Notes under the pieces: model-generated
The model's database searches: none
What the model was told of the DNA's origin: nothing
The model's input: only the letters and a program-made list of their open reading frames with translations
Program-made: the position numbers and the translations under genes
From: Polaribacter butkevichii
GTDB lineage: Bacteria; Bacteroidota; Bacteroidia; Flavobacteriales; Flavobacteriaceae
Direction: 5' to 3'
DNA length: 64,000 nucleotides
Assembly: GCF_038024105.1 (NCBI RefSeq)
Contig: NZ_CP150661.1
Span: forward strand, 2,809,001 to 2,873,000
In this document: positions 34,033-42,977 of the stretch, in pieces
Layout: every line of letters begins with the position of its first letter
How positions within the stretch are numbered: the stretch's first letter is position 1

Positions 34033-34800
34033 ATGAGCACTACAAGACAAAACGGAAGTTTATATATCAATATTCAAAATAGCATTGCAACCATAGAATT
34101 TGGGCATCCTGCAAGTAATTCTTTTCCGAGTGAATTGTTAGATAGATTAACGAACGAATTGATTTCAGTGGGAAATAATGCAGCTGTTTCTGTTATTGTT
34201 TTAAAGTCTGAAGGTGAAAAAGCATTTTGTGCGGGTGCTTCTTTTGATGAGTTAGTGGCCATTTCAAATTTAGAAGAAGGAAAACAATTTTTCTCTGGTT
34301 TTGCAAACGTACTAAATGCCATGAGAACTTGTGGTAAATTAATTATTGGTCGTGTTCAGGGAAAAACAGTTGGAGGTGGAGTTGGTTTAGCTGCTGCTTG
34401 CGATTATGTTTTGGCTACAGAAAATGCAGCAATAAAACTATCTGAATTTACAATAGGAATTGGACCTTTTGTAATTGAACCAGCAGTAACTCGTAAAATT
34501 GGAGTTTCTGGTACCGCAGAATTAACGTTAGATGCAACCAATTGGAAAAATGCCTATTGGGCTAAAGAAAAAGGTTTGTATGCAAAGGTTTTTGAATCGC
34601 AAAAAGAACTGGATGAAGAAGTTGAATTGTTATCAGAAAAATTGGCTTCTTACAATTCTGTAGCTTTATTAGAAATGAAGAAAGCATTGTGGCAAGGAAC
34701 AGAAAATTGGCCGGATTTATTGGTAGAAAGAGCTGCTGTTTCAGGAGAATTAGTTTTATCAGAATTCACTAAAAAGGCATTGTTAAAATTTAAAAAATAA
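34033..34800 (+). CDS. Enoyl-CoA hydratase/isomerase (crotonase) family protein
   Basis: 255 residues. Crotonase fold with the first oxyanion segment SEGEKAFCAGASFDEL near residues 57-72 and the second GKTVGGGVGLAAACDYV near 113-129. The usual catalytic Glu positions are not both evident (the segment around ASNSFPS and IGIGPFVIEP), so hydratase, isomerase or hydrolase cannot be separated. Cytoplasmic CoA-thioester metabolism is likely. Four bp before the MOSC gene, so probably one transcript. Confidence 0.85.
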   Translation: MSTTRQNGSLYINIQNSIATIEFGHPASNSFPSELLDRLTNELISVGNNAAVSVIVLKSEGEKAFCAGASFDELVAISNLEEGKQFFSGFANVLNAMRTCGKLIIGRVQGKTVGGGVGLAAACDYVLATENAAIKLSEFTIGIGPFVIEPAVTRKIGVSGTAELTLDATNWKNAYWAKEKGLYAKVFESQKELDEEVELLSEKLASYNSVALLEMKKALWQGTENWPDLLVERAAVSGELVLSEFTKKALLKFKK

Positions 34801-34804
34801 GAGT

Positions 34805-35368
34805 GTGAAAATCATTTCAACAAATATTGGGGAACGAAAAGAAATAGACTACAAAGGTACATTGGTTACTACAGGTATCTTTAAATATGCAGTTGAGCAT
34901 CCGGTTTTTTTAGACGTAGAAGAGGTAAAAGGAGACGCTATTTGCGATAGAGAGAATCATGGAGGTGTTTTGCAATCTGTTTATGGGTATTCGTTTAAAC
35001 ACTATACATATTGGAAAGAGCTGTATCCGAAAGTGAATTTTGAAATGGGAATTTTTGGAGAAAACTTAACCATTGATGATGTTGATGAAACTAAAATTCA
35101 TCAAGGTGATACTTTTAAAGTTGGTGATACCATTCTAGAAGCAACTGTACAAAGAGAACCTTGTTATAAATTGGGAGTCCGTTTTAATAATATGAGCATT
35201 GTAAAAAAGTTTTGGAAAACCACTTTTTGTGGTGTTTATTTTAAAGTTTTACAAACAGGTTTTGTAAAAGCTGGTGACGAGTTTATACAGATAAAAAGTT
35301 GCTCAGAAAATCCAACAATTGCAGATTTATTTATTGCAAAAAGAATTGAAAACGGAATTAGTGATTAG
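34805..35368 (+). CDS. MOSC domain protein
   Basis: 187 residues from a GTG start (MKIISTNIGERKEIDYKG). MOSC fold with GDAICDRENHGGVLQSVYGYS and the key cysteine in TVQREPCYKLGVRF, which binds the molybdenum-cofactor sulfur in relatives such as YiiM. YiiM reduces N-hydroxylated compounds; the role here is inferred. Cytoplasmic. Four bp after the enoyl-CoA hydratase gene. Its stop is 3 bp from the convergent hydrolase stop. Confidence 0.87.
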   Translation: MKIISTNIGERKEIDYKGTLVTTGIFKYAVEHPVFLDVEEVKGDAICDRENHGGVLQSVYGYSFKHYTYWKELYPKVNFEMGIFGENLTIDDVDETKIHQGDTFKVGDTILEATVQREPCYKLGVRFNNMSIVKKFWKTTFCGVYFKVLQTGFVKAGDEFIQIKSCSENPTIADLFIAKRIENGISD

Positions 35369-35371
35369 TTT

Positions 35372-36385
35372 TTAACTTTTTAAACTTGCAATCCAATTTA
35401 CCAAATACTTTTTAAATGATATATCCACATTATAAATTTCATTTGTTAGTTGGCTAGTTCCTTTTTTAGTCATAAAATGGTTTAAATTTTTAATTTCTTT
35501 AAATATAATATTTGAATTTCCAATTTCATTTAGTTCGACTTTACTTTGTTTTGGGTCAACCAAAATATCTTCTTCTCCAATAATTACTAAAGTTGGAAAA
35601 TCTATATTTTGATAGGTTTTTGTATTGTTAATTCTTGCAAACTCAACTTTTATAGGTGTTAAGTAATTCGAAAAAGATTTTTTATTGATGTTTACTTTTT
35701 TTGATTCTTTTTTTGCAATTTTCCATAATTCTAAAGCAGTTTTATTTGGGTTTTTATCTATCAAATGATGAATGTAATTTAAACTTTTTATCTGCTCCTC
35801 TTTGTTCTTGCCAATTATTGATTTATTATAGTTTTTAATTCCATTTTTAATTTGATAGCCTAATAATTCTCTTGGTTTTCCAATTGGAGCAGACCATTGA
35901 ATTAAGAAATCGGGTTTTACATTCTGTTCGATAGCCATTGTAGTTACAATGCCACCTAAACTGTGACCTAAAAAGCCAATTTTCTTATTTTTTATAGGTT
36001 CTAATTTTCTTAATTCGCTGTATATTCCTATAAAATCACTTGTATAAATTTTTGGTTGGTCATTATATTCTCCGGTAGATTTACCAACTCCTCTTTTGTC
36101 AAATTTAAAAACCCCAATATTATTTTTAAGCAAGTAGTTGGTTAAATAATTATGAGCTTTTTGAGATGTTTTTCCCGTTCCGGATAATATTACAAGTATA
36201 TTATTGTAATTAGATTTTGGTGTGAGTAATGTTCCGAAAATTGTAATGGTTTCATTTACTTTTTTACTTATTTCTTGAATATTATAGTTCTGAGTATTCT
36301 TAATTTCTTTTTCATTATTGAATTTTTCTTGAGAAAAAATAAATGTTGAAATAAAAAGAAGGAATGTAGTTAATACTATTTTCAT
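35372..36385 (-). CDS. Exported alpha/beta hydrolase
   Basis: 337 residues with a signal peptide (MKIVLTTFLLFISTFIFSQ). Alpha/beta-hydrolase core: VILSGTGKTSQKAHNYL near the oxyanion turn, FDKRGVGKS, the nucleophile elbow GHSLGG near residue 144, the acid in GEEDILVDPKQS near 275, and the His of NLNHFMTK near 304. The triad is complete. Likely periplasmic esterase or acyl-hydrolase; substrate unknown. ATG start 22 bp after a TATTTTTG box. Codon use is slightly more AT-rich than the neighbours by eye. Confidence 0.87.
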   Translation of the reverse strand: MKIVLTTFLLFISTFIFSQEKFNNEKEIKNTQNYNIQEISKKVNETITIFGTLLTPKSNYNNILVILSGTGKTSQKAHNYLTNYLLKNNIGVFKFDKRGVGKSTGEYNDQPKIYTSDFIGIYSELRKLEPIKNKKIGFLGHSLGGIVTTMAIEQNVKPDFLIQWSAPIGKPRELLGYQIKNGIKNYNKSIIGKNKEEQIKSLNYIHHLIDKNPNKTALELWKIAKKESKKVNINKKSFSNYLTPIKVEFARINNTKTYQNIDFPTLVIIGEEDILVDPKQSKVELNEIGNSNIIFKEIKNLNHFMTKKGTSQLTNEIYNVDISFKKYLVNWIASLKS

Positions 36386-36407
36386 TTTTTAACTTTTAAG
36401 TTACTGT

Positions 36408-36415
36408 CAAAAATA
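36408..36415 (-). promoter_or_regulatory. Bacteroidetes -7 box TATTTTTG upstream of the hydrolase
   Basis: Exact TAnnTTTG on the minus strand, 22 bases before the ATG at 36385. Confidence 0.55.
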
Positions 36416-36512
36416 TAAATATGAAAAGTGTTGACTATTAATGTATTGTTAATTAGTTTGTTTTTAACTGAATTATTTGTTTTTGAAAAAACTAAAAACA
36501 GAATTAAATATT

Positions 36513-36616
36513 AGCTAGCAAACAAGTTTAGCCCAGATTGAGTGGTCTGTTTGAGCTCTTTTTTACCATTTTTTATGGTAAAAAAAGCGAGTAACGAAAG
36601 CTGGAAATAGCTTCTA
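36513..36616 (-). repeat. Dispersed repeat, GAAGCTATTTCC family, supplying the holB stop
   Basis: On the minus strand it reads TAGAAGCTATTTCCAGCTTTC, then a hairpin TTTTTTACCAT/ATGGTAAAAAA, then GGGCTAAACTTGTTTGC. The TAG at its start is the holB stop codon. Same family as 27619-27748, again directly behind a gene and in sense. Confidence 0.75.
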
Positions 36617-37756
36617 AACCGTTGCTTCTTTTTTGTGTAAAAAACGAGTCAATTTCATAGATAAATCTAATAAAATAATCTTTGGATTTCCGTTTCTTTC
36701 TATATGATACATGGCATCATTTAGTTCTTTTTCTATGTCTAAAATATTACCAGAATGCACAAAAGGAGCAAATTTAGAAAGGTCAAATCCGGTTTTGGTT
36801 TCCATAAAAACCAAGTTTTTAGACTTGTAATTTAATAATAAAGCTTGTCTAAAAAATTGCAAACAATATTCTAGAAAACGCTTCTGAGTTTCTCGTCCGG
36901 TTTTGGCAATGTTTTCCGACCATTCTATTAATTGCTGTACAACAGCGGCGTTTCCTTTGGCTTTAAAAGCGGTTCTAATCCACGCAATAAACCATTCTTC
37001 AAAAACAAGATCATTAGAATTATTCTGTAGTAATTGCAAGGCTTTGTTAAAATTACCTTCTGCCTGATGCGCTATTTTTGCAGCTTCATTATCCGAAACC
37101 TGATGGTCTACCACTAGGGTATTAGAAATATCTTGCTCGCTTAAAGCAGGAAAATGTAGTGCCTGACAACGCGATTTTATAGTATTTATAATGTCTCCTT
37201 CGTTTTCGGTAATTAAAATAAAAACCGTTTTTTCTGGTGGTTCTTCAATTAACTTTAATAGTTTATTGGCGGCAGCAATATTCATTTTTTCAGCCATCCA
37301 AATAATCATTACCTTAAAACCACCTTCGTAACTTTTAAGGCGCAGTTTTTTTACAACCTCTTCTGCTTCATCAACACCAATAATTCCTTGTTTATTTTCT
37401 ACGCCAATATGTTGCAACCAATTAAACAAACTTCCGTAAGGTTGTGTAGCTATAAAAGATCTCCAATCTTCTAAAAACAAACTACTAACAGGATGTTTTT
37501 TTACGTTTTCATTAGCGGTAACAGGGTATGTAAAATGCAAATCTGGATGTTGTAGCTTGTCGCACTTTAAGTTACAAACGTCTACATTATCAGAAAAATT
37601 ACACAATAAAAACTGTGCGTATGCAATTGCCATAGGCAAGGTTCCGCTTCCTTCTTTACCCACAAATAATTGCGCGTGCGGAATTCTGCCGTTTTCCGCA
37701 GATACTTTTAAGTGTTTTTTAATGTGTTCTTGGCCGATAATTTGGTTAAAAAGCAT
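36614..37756 (-). CDS. holB: DNA polymerase III subunit delta-prime-like (clamp loader)
   Basis: 380 residues from ATG 37756 (MLFNQIIGQEHIKKHL). An apparent TTG start two codons upstream is part of the TATATTTG box at 37760-37767 and is rejected. AAA-type clamp-loader fold: FVGKEGSGTLPMAIAYAQ lacks a true Walker A lysine, as in delta-prime; cysteines in LLCNFSDNVDVCNLKCD fit the zinc module; KVMIIWMAEKMN and EPPEKTVFILITE follow. It helps load the sliding clamp in replication. The gene ends inside a dispersed repeat. Confidence 0.9.
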   Translation of the reverse strand: MLFNQIIGQEHIKKHLKVSAENGRIPHAQLFVGKEGSGTLPMAIAYAQFLLCNFSDNVDVCNLKCDKLQHPDLHFTYPVTANENVKKHPVSSLFLEDWRSFIATQPYGSLFNWLQHIGVENKQGIIGVDEAEEVVKKLRLKSYEGGFKVMIIWMAEKMNIAAANKLLKLIEEPPEKTVFILITENEGDIINTIKSRCQALHFPALSEQDISNTLVVDHQVSDNEAAKIAHQAEGNFNKALQLLQNNSNDLVFEEWFIAWIRTAFKAKGNAAVVQQLIEWSENIAKTGRETQKRFLEYCLQFFRQALLLNYKSKNLVFMETKTGFDLSKFAPFVHSGNILDIEKELNDAMYHIERNGNPKIILLDLSMKLTRFLHKKEATV

Positions 37757-37759
37757 AGG

Positions 37760-37767
37760 CAAATATA
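37760..37767 (-). promoter_or_regulatory. -7 box TATATTTG abutting the holB start
   Basis: Exact TAnnTTTG on the minus strand ending 3 bases before the ATG at 37756. If it is a working promoter, the transcript would be leaderless or start at the codon itself. Confidence 0.45.
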
Positions 37768-37904
37768 AAATTTGTTTGGCATTAATCCATCAATTTTAGA
37801 GTGCAATCTTTTAATTTCTAAAATAGAAGTAAGCGTTGTCTTTATCTTCGCAAACGTTGTATTAAATTTTGGGTTTTAGAGTTCAAAAAGAGTAAATAAT
37901 TCGG

Positions 37905-37912
37905 TATTTTTG
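37905..37912 (+). promoter_or_regulatory. Bacteroidetes -7 box TATTTTTG upstream of pgk
   Basis: Exact TAnnTTTG, 21 bases before the pgk ATG at 37934. Confidence 0.55.
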
Positions 37913-37933
37913 TTGAAAATAGATTAATAAAAG

Positions 37934-39121
37934 ATGAAAACACTAAAAGATTTTAATTTCAAGAATAAGAAAGCGTTAATTCGTGTAGATTTTAATGTGC
38001 CTTTAAATGATAAATTTGAAGTAACGGATGCTACTAGAATTCAAGCTGCAAAATCTACAATTATAGATATTTTAGAGCAAGAAGGAAGCTGTGTGTTAAT
38101 GTCTCATTTAGGACGTCCAAAAGGATTTCAAGATGAGTTTTCATTAAGTCATATTGTAGCCAAAGCAACTGAAATTTTGGGTGTAAATGTAAAATTTGTG
38201 GCAGATTGTATTGGTGATAAAGTAGAAGAAGCCGTTGCAAATTTACAGTCTGGAGAAATCTTATTATTAGAAAACTTACGTTTTTACGAAGAAGAGAAAA
38301 AAGGAGATGTTGCTTTTGCAGAAAAATTATCTAAATTAGGTGATATTTATGTAAACGATGCCTTTGGTACTGCACACAGAGCTCATGCTTCAACAACTAT
38401 TATTGCTCAATTTTTTCCAGAAAACAAATGTTTTGGAAACTTATTAGCAAGAGAAATAGAAAGTATAGACAAAGTATTAAATAATTCTGAAAGACCAGTT
38501 TTAGCAATTTTGGGTGGTGCAAAAGTATCTTCTAAAATTACGGTTATCGAAAATATTTTAGATAAAGTAGACCACTTAATTATTGGTGGTGGAATGAGTT
38601 TTACTTTTATTAAAGCACAAGGAGGAAAAATTGGAAACTCTATTTGTGAAGATGATAAAATGGAATTGGCCTTAGATATTTTAAAGCAAGCAAAAGAAAA
38701 AGGAGTAGAAGTACATATTCCTGTAGATGTTATTGCTGCTGATGATTTTTCTAATGATGCAAATACTCAAATTTGCGATATCAATGCAATTCCTGATGGA
38801 TGGGAAGGTGTTGATGCAGGACCAAAATCTCAAGCAAATTTTGATGTTGTAGTAAATAAGTGTAAAACAATTTTATGGAACGGACCTTTAGGTGTTTTTG
38901 AAATGGAATCTTTTGCAGGAGGAACAATTGCTCTTGGTAATTCTATTGATAAAGCAACCAAAAATGGTGCATTCTCTTTAGTTGGTGGTGGAGATTCTGT
39001 TGCTGCTGTTAAACAATTTGGTTTTGCAGATAAAGTAAGTTATGTTTCTACTGGTGGTGGTGCTATGTTAGAAATGTTAGAAGGTAAAACATTACCAGGA
39101 ATTGATGCAATTTTAAAATAG
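37934..39121 (+). CDS. pgk: Phosphoglycerate kinase
   Basis: 395 residues, normal length. It makes ATP from 1,3-bisphosphoglycerate in glycolysis. Signatures: [15 protein letters not shown] near residue 13, MSHLGRPKG near 58, [30 protein letters not shown], and [16 protein letters not shown] near 352 for nucleotide binding. Cytoplasmic, monocistronic with its own -7 box. A hairpin about 140 bp downstream (39260-39293) may be its terminator. Confidence 0.97.
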   Translation: MKTLKDFNFKNKKALIRVDFNVPLNDKFEVTDATRIQAAKSTIIDILEQEGSCVLMSHLGRPKGFQDEFSLSHIVAKATEILGVNVKFVADCIGDKVEEAVANLQSGEILLLENLRFYEEEKKGDVAFAEKLSKLGDIYVNDAFGTAHRAHASTTIIAQFFPENKCFGNLLAREIESIDKVLNNSERPVLAILGGAKVSSKITVIENILDKVDHLIIGGGMSFTFIKAQGGKIGNSICEDDKMELALDILKQAKEKGVEVHIPVDVIAADDFSNDANTQICDINAIPDGWEGVDAGPKSQANFDVVVNKCKTILWNGPLGVFEMESFAGGTIALGNSIDKATKNGAFSLVGGGDSVAAVKQFGFADKVSYVSTGGGAMLEMLEGKTLPGIDAILK

Positions 39122-39130
39122 TCGTTTCAC

Positions 39131-39372
39131 TGTTTATTTGTTTAATCGTGTAATTGTTTAATAGACCGTTATATTTTTAAATCATATTTCAGATTCTAAT
39201 TAACATTTAAGATGTAAAACTGAGCTTGACTAAGTTTCATTTTAAAATATAAATTTATTAATAAGCGTGTAATTGTAAAATTACACGCTTATTGTTTTAT
39301 AGAAGAATATATTATAATTTCGCGGTCAGTTTTTGTACAGTTACACAAATAAACAATTACACGTTTACACAT
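39131..39372. other. pgk-aldo/keto reductase gap with a hairpin and related repeats
   Basis: A 15-bp perfect stem, AATAAGCGTGTAATT with AATTACACGCTTATT around GTAA (39260-39293), is followed by ATTGTTTTAT and may terminate pgk. CGTGTAATTGTTTAATAG near 39145 and AATAAACAATTACACG near 39348 are inverted copies of related sequence flanking it. No ORF. Confidence 0.55.
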
Positions 39373-39376
39373 TACT

Positions 39377-40417
39377 ATGAAATACACAAAATTAGCAAAT
39401 ACAGATATTAAAGTTTCTAAGATTTGTTTAGGAACCATGACTTGGGGAAGGCAAAACACGCAAGAAGATGGTTTTAAACAAATGGATTACGCTTTAGAAC
39501 AAGGCGTAAACTTTTTTGACACTGCAGAGTTATATGCAGTTCCTGCAACGCCAGAAACTTATGGAACTACAGAAACAATTATAGGAAATTGGTTTAAAAA
39601 AACAGGAAATAGAGATAAGGTTGTTTTAGGAAGTAAAATTGCTGGTTCTGGGCCTTATACAGCGCATATTAGAGCAAACGGATTTGCAAAGGAAGCAATT
39701 ATAGATGCTGTAGAAGGTAGTCTTAAAAGGTTGCAAACAGATTATATAGATTTGTATCAGTTGCACTGGCCAGAAAGGGGTGTTAACTGTTTTGGTACAA
39801 GAGATTATCCTTATAAAACTTCTAATAAAGAGGCAGAAAATCATGTAGAGATTCTAGAAACGCTACAAACTTTAATTAGCGAAGGTAAAATTAGACAAAT
39901 AGGTTTGTCTAATGAAACTCCTTGGGGTGCCCTACAATATTTACAAGCTGCTAAAGAGGTAAATTTACCAAGAATGGCTACGATTCAGAATTCGTATTCT
40001 TTAATACACCGTAGTTATGAATACGGAATGTCTGAAGTTTCTATGAGAGAAAATATTGGTTTATTAGCGTATTCTCCTTTAGCACAAGGAGTTTTAACAG
40101 GGAAGTATTTAAGAGGACAAAAACCTGCGGATGCAAGAGGAATTTTATTTCCTAATTATATTACAAGGTACCAGTCAGATTTAAGCGAACAAGCAGTTTT
40201 AGCCTATGAAGCAATTGCGTTAAAAAACGGAATGAGCTTAACTGAGTTGTCTTTAGCATACATTAATCAATTACCTTTTGTAACGAGTAATATTATTGGT
40301 GCTACAAAAATGAGTCAGTTAAAAGAAAATATTGGTAGCATAAACATTGATTTATCAGAAGAAATTTTAAATGAAATAGAAGCTGTTCATAAGTTAATTC
40401 CGAATCCTGCGCCTTAG
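39377..40417 (+). CDS. Aldo/keto reductase (Tas-like)
   Basis: 346 residues. Aldo/keto reductase barrel with the tetrad Asp-Tyr (FFDTAELYAVP near residues 46-56), Lys (VVLGSKIAG) and His (LYQLHWPERG). IRQIGLSNETPWG and the C-terminal FVTSNIIGATKMSQLKEN match NADP(H)-dependent Tas/YajO-type enzymes. The physiological carbonyl substrate is unknown. Cytoplasmic. Followed by a strong terminator shared with the convergent DUF6370 gene. Confidence 0.9.
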   Translation: MKYTKLANTDIKVSKICLGTMTWGRQNTQEDGFKQMDYALEQGVNFFDTAELYAVPATPETYGTTETIIGNWFKKTGNRDKVVLGSKIAGSGPYTAHIRANGFAKEAIIDAVEGSLKRLQTDYIDLYQLHWPERGVNCFGTRDYPYKTSNKEAENHVEILETLQTLISEGKIRQIGLSNETPWGALQYLQAAKEVNLPRMATIQNSYSLIHRSYEYGMSEVSMRENIGLLAYSPLAQGVLTGKYLRGQKPADARGILFPNYITRYQSDLSEQAVLAYEAIALKNGMSLTELSLAYINQLPFVTSNIIGATKMSQLKENIGSINIDLSEEILNEIEAVHKLIPNPAP

Positions 40418-40452
40418 ATTAGTGGGTAGTTTACAGTCTTCCGTTTACAGTA

Positions 40453-40494
40453 TAAAAAAAATCCGATGAAAATTATTTCATCGGATTTTTTTGT
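40453..40494. terminator. Bidirectional terminator after the aldo/keto reductase
   Basis: AAAATCCGATGAAA pairs with TTTCATCGGATTTT around a short loop, with long A- and T-runs. Serves the convergent genes on both sides. Confidence 0.88.
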
Positions 40495-40558
40495 TTCTAT
40501 TCCTGCGAAAGCAGAAATCTATTTTATGTCTTGATTTTTAATGCTTAAAATCTAGGTT

Positions 40559-40861
40559 CTATTCTTCAATCAATTCAATAGAACTCGCTACGAATCGTCC
40601 ATCTTTAACTACACCAGTAATTTCTGCTTTTCTAATTACATTACAGAAGCCAATTTTCTCATCATGTGCATCGCCAAAATCATCAATATTAAAACCATCA
40701 ACAAAATACGCTTTATCATTAAACCTAACCGCTAAGCTACACTCATCAGCATCTAAATGAAGCTGACATAGGCCGCAAGAAATTTCTGCAATTTGCTTCG
40801 TTTCTTTTTTATTAGCACAAGAAGCTAAAATTAATAAACTTAAAACGATTATTTTTTTCAT
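40559..40861 (-). CDS. DUF6370 family lipoprotein
   Basis: 100 residues from ATG 40861, chosen because it gives a lipoprotein signal (MKKIIVLSLLILASC); an in-frame ATG at 40894 would add eleven residues in front of the signal. The mature part has CGLCQLHL, ECSLAVRF, AYFVDGFNIDDFGDAHD and GFCNVIRKA, matching DUF6370. The four cysteines suggest metal binding or disulfides; function unknown. Envelope-located, single gene. Confidence 0.8.
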   Translation of the reverse strand: MKKIIVLSLLILASCANKKETKQIAEISCGLCQLHLDADECSLAVRFNDKAYFVDGFNIDDFGDAHDEKIGFCNVIRKAEITGVVKDGRFVASSIELIEE

Positions 40862-40945
40862 AATTATAATTTTTATGAGTTCTCTACCGTGCAAGAACTG
40901 ACATTTCGTAATTTGCTAACACCTAACACTTATTTGTCGGTTTCT

Positions 40946-41056
40946 GTCACATCGAGTAATTTTGATTTTTCATCAAAATTGTATCGAGATGTCTTACCCC
41001 AACAGTGATAACTGCCCACTGCTACTGAATACTAATTAGACAACAGTGATAACTGC
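40946..41056. repeat. Hairpin and short direct repeats between DUF6370 and glnS
   Basis: ATCGAGTAATTTTGAT pairs imperfectly with ATCAAAATTGTATCGAGAT (40946-40993). CAACAGTGATAACTGC occurs twice, at 41000-41015 and 41041-41056. No ORF; likely decayed repeat sequence. Confidence 0.55.
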
Positions 41057-41073
41057 AACTGAACACTTCTTAC

Positions 41074-42759
41074 TTATTTCCCTCCCCAAGAATCTCTTAA
41101 TCCAACAATTTTGTTGAAAATTAAATTATCTTCGGTAGCATCATCATCAACATTAAAATAGCCCATACGTTGAAACTGAAAACGTTCGCCAATTTTAGCC
41201 GTTTGTAAACTAGGTTCTACAAAAGCGGTAATTATTTCTAAAGAATTTGGGTTTACAAATTCCATAAAATCTTTGTCTTTGTGGCTATCTGGCGCTTCAT
41301 CTAAAAACAACCTGTCATAAGCTCTTACTTCTGCTTTTACAGCATGTTTTACAGAAACCCAATGCAAAGTACCTTTTACTTTACGCTTGCTTTCTTCAGT
41401 GTCCATTCCAGATTTTGTTAACGGATCATAAGTACATTGTATTTCTGTAATATTTCCATCAGCATCTTTAGTACAGCTCGTTGCAGTAATAAAATAAGCA
41501 TTTTTTAAACGAACCTCTTTTCCTAATTTTAAACGGAAGAATTTTTTATTAGCTTCCTCTCTAAAATCTTCACGTTCTATATAAATCTCTCTAGAAAAAG
41601 GAACCTCTCTGCTACCAAAACCATCTTCATAGTCGTTATAGTTAGCGTCTAAGATTTCTTCTTTTCCTTCCGGATAATTCGTAATTACTACTTTTACAGG
41701 GTCTAAAACACCCATTACTCTTTTAGCAGTTTTATTTAAATCTTCACGAATTTTAAACTCTAAAAGTGCTACATCAATTACGTTTTCACGCTTAGAAACC
41801 CCAACAGTTTCAATAAAACTTTTTATAGATTCTGGTGTGTAACCACGTCTTCTTAAACCAGAAATTGTAGGCATTCTTGGGTCGTCCCAACCAGCTACAA
41901 TTCCTTTTTCTACCAACGTTAACAATTTACGTTTACTCATAATTGTATAACTCAAATTCAAACGAGAAAACTCACGTTGTTTTGGCGGATTTGGGTATTC
42001 AGATTTACTAAAATTATAAATATGATCTCTAAACCAGTTATATAATTCTCTGTGAGGTTTAAATTCTAAAGAGCATAAAGAATGTGATATTTGCTCAATA
42101 TAATCACTCTCACCATGCGTCCAATCATACATTGGGTAAATGCACCAATCATCACCCGTTCTGTGGTGAGATTTATACATAATTCTGTACATTAAAGGAT
42201 CACGCATTAACATATTTGGGCTCTCCATATCAATCTTTGCACGCAAAGTATGTTCCCCTTCCTTAAATTTTCCGTCTTTCATTCCTTGAAATAATTCCAA
42301 GTTTTCAGCAACAGATCTGTTTCTAAAAGGACTATTGGTACCCACCTGAGTTGGCGTCCCTTTTTGCAGACGCATTTCTTCAGAAGACTGAGAATCTACA
42401 TACGCTTTTCCATCCTTTATTAACAAAATTGCCCAATCGAACAATTGCTGAAAATAATCTGATGAGTAACATTCATTTGCCCAAGAATACCCCAACCAAG
42501 CAATATCTTTCTTAATGGCATCTACATATTCTTGCTCTTCTTTTGCTGGGTTTGTATCATCAAAACGCAAATTTACGGGTGCATTGTATTGCAAACCTAA
42601 ACCGAAACTAATTCCGATTGCTTTGGTATGACCAATATGTAAATACCCATTTGGTTCTGGCGGAAAACGAAAACGTAAATTTTCTTTAGGCATTCCGTTT
42701 GCTAAATCCTCTTCAATAATATGCTCTAAAAAATTGAGCGATTTTTTCTCTTCAGACAT
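41074..42759 (-). CDS. glnS: Glutamine--tRNA ligase
   Basis: 561 residues from ATG 42759 (MSEEKKSLNFLEHIIEED). The reading frame is open 49 codons farther, but that part is a dispersed repeat and two -7 boxes, so it is rejected. Class I synthetase with PPEPNGYLHIGHTKA (HIGH at 41-44) and the KMSKS-equivalent IMSKRKLL. GlnRS charges tRNA-Gln directly. The C-terminal anticodon-binding beta-barrels are complete (QRMGYFNVDDD near the end). Cytoplasmic. Confidence 0.96.
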   Translation of the reverse strand: MSEEKKSLNFLEHIIEEDLANGMPKENLRFRFPPEPNGYLHIGHTKAIGISFGLGLQYNAPVNLRFDDTNPAKEEQEYVDAIKKDIAWLGYSWANECYSSDYFQQLFDWAILLIKDGKAYVDSQSSEEMRLQKGTPTQVGTNSPFRNRSVAENLELFQGMKDGKFKEGEHTLRAKIDMESPNMLMRDPLMYRIMYKSHHRTGDDWCIYPMYDWTHGESDYIEQISHSLCSLEFKPHRELYNWFRDHIYNFSKSEYPNPPKQREFSRLNLSYTIMSKRKLLTLVEKGIVAGWDDPRMPTISGLRRRGYTPESIKSFIETVGVSKRENVIDVALLEFKIREDLNKTAKRVMGVLDPVKVVITNYPEGKEEILDANYNDYEDGFGSREVPFSREIYIEREDFREEANKKFFRLKLGKEVRLKNAYFITATSCTKDADGNITEIQCTYDPLTKSGMDTEESKRKVKGTLHWVSVKHAVKAEVRAYDRLFLDEAPDSHKDKDFMEFVNPNSLEIITAFVEPSLQTAKIGERFQFQRMGYFNVDDDATEDNLIFNKIVGLRDSWGGK

Positions 42760-42770
42760 CTGTTTCGGTA

Positions 42771-42791
42771 CAAAATTAAGCCCCAAAATTA
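42771..42791 (-). promoter_or_regulatory. Two -7 boxes TAATTTTG upstream of glnS
   Basis: Identical TAATTTTG octamers on the minus strand at 42771-42778 and 42784-42791, 13 bp apart. The nearer one is 11 bases before the ATG. Only one may be active. Confidence 0.5.
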
Positions 42792-42824
42792 CATAAAATA
42801 ACTCATTTTTAAGTTCTTTTTTTT

Positions 42825-42918
42825 GGGTGTTTCCCTGCGGGTCGTGCTTTACACTGTAGTTTTTTATAGTTTTAGAAAAAAAACTATAAAAAAGCTGCCG
42901 TTTCAATCACTAACACGG
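42825..42918 (+). repeat. Structured dispersed repeat, GGGCGTTAC family, variant copy
   Basis: Outer arms GTGTT (42827-42831) and AACAC (42912-42916), inner left hairpin CCC-TGC-GGG, and central hairpin TATAGTTTT/AAAACTATA. Each stem differs from the copy at 12283 but keeps its pairing, which points to selection or recent descent acting on structure. It shares GGTCGTGCTTTACA and CCGTTTCAATC with that copy. Confidence 0.75.
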
Positions 42919-42952
42919 TTGTAGAAAGTCAATAAAAATCGGTTAATAAAGC

Positions 42953-42960
42953 TATATTTG
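42953..42960 (+). promoter_or_regulatory. Bacteroidetes -7 box TATATTTG upstream of folB
   Basis: Exact TAnnTTTG, 17 bases before the folB ATG at 42978. Confidence 0.55.
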
Positions 42961-42977
42961 TACTTTTAAAATACAAA

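Noticed and set aside
35372..36385. Recent horizontal acquisition of the alpha/beta hydrolase
   Set aside because: Only a slight impression of higher AT content; it has a normal flavobacterial promoter box and signal peptide, and no mobility signs.
42760..42906. 49-codon N-terminal extension of glnS
   Set aside because: It overlaps two -7 boxes and the structured repeat; MSEEKK at 42759 gives the standard GlnRS length.
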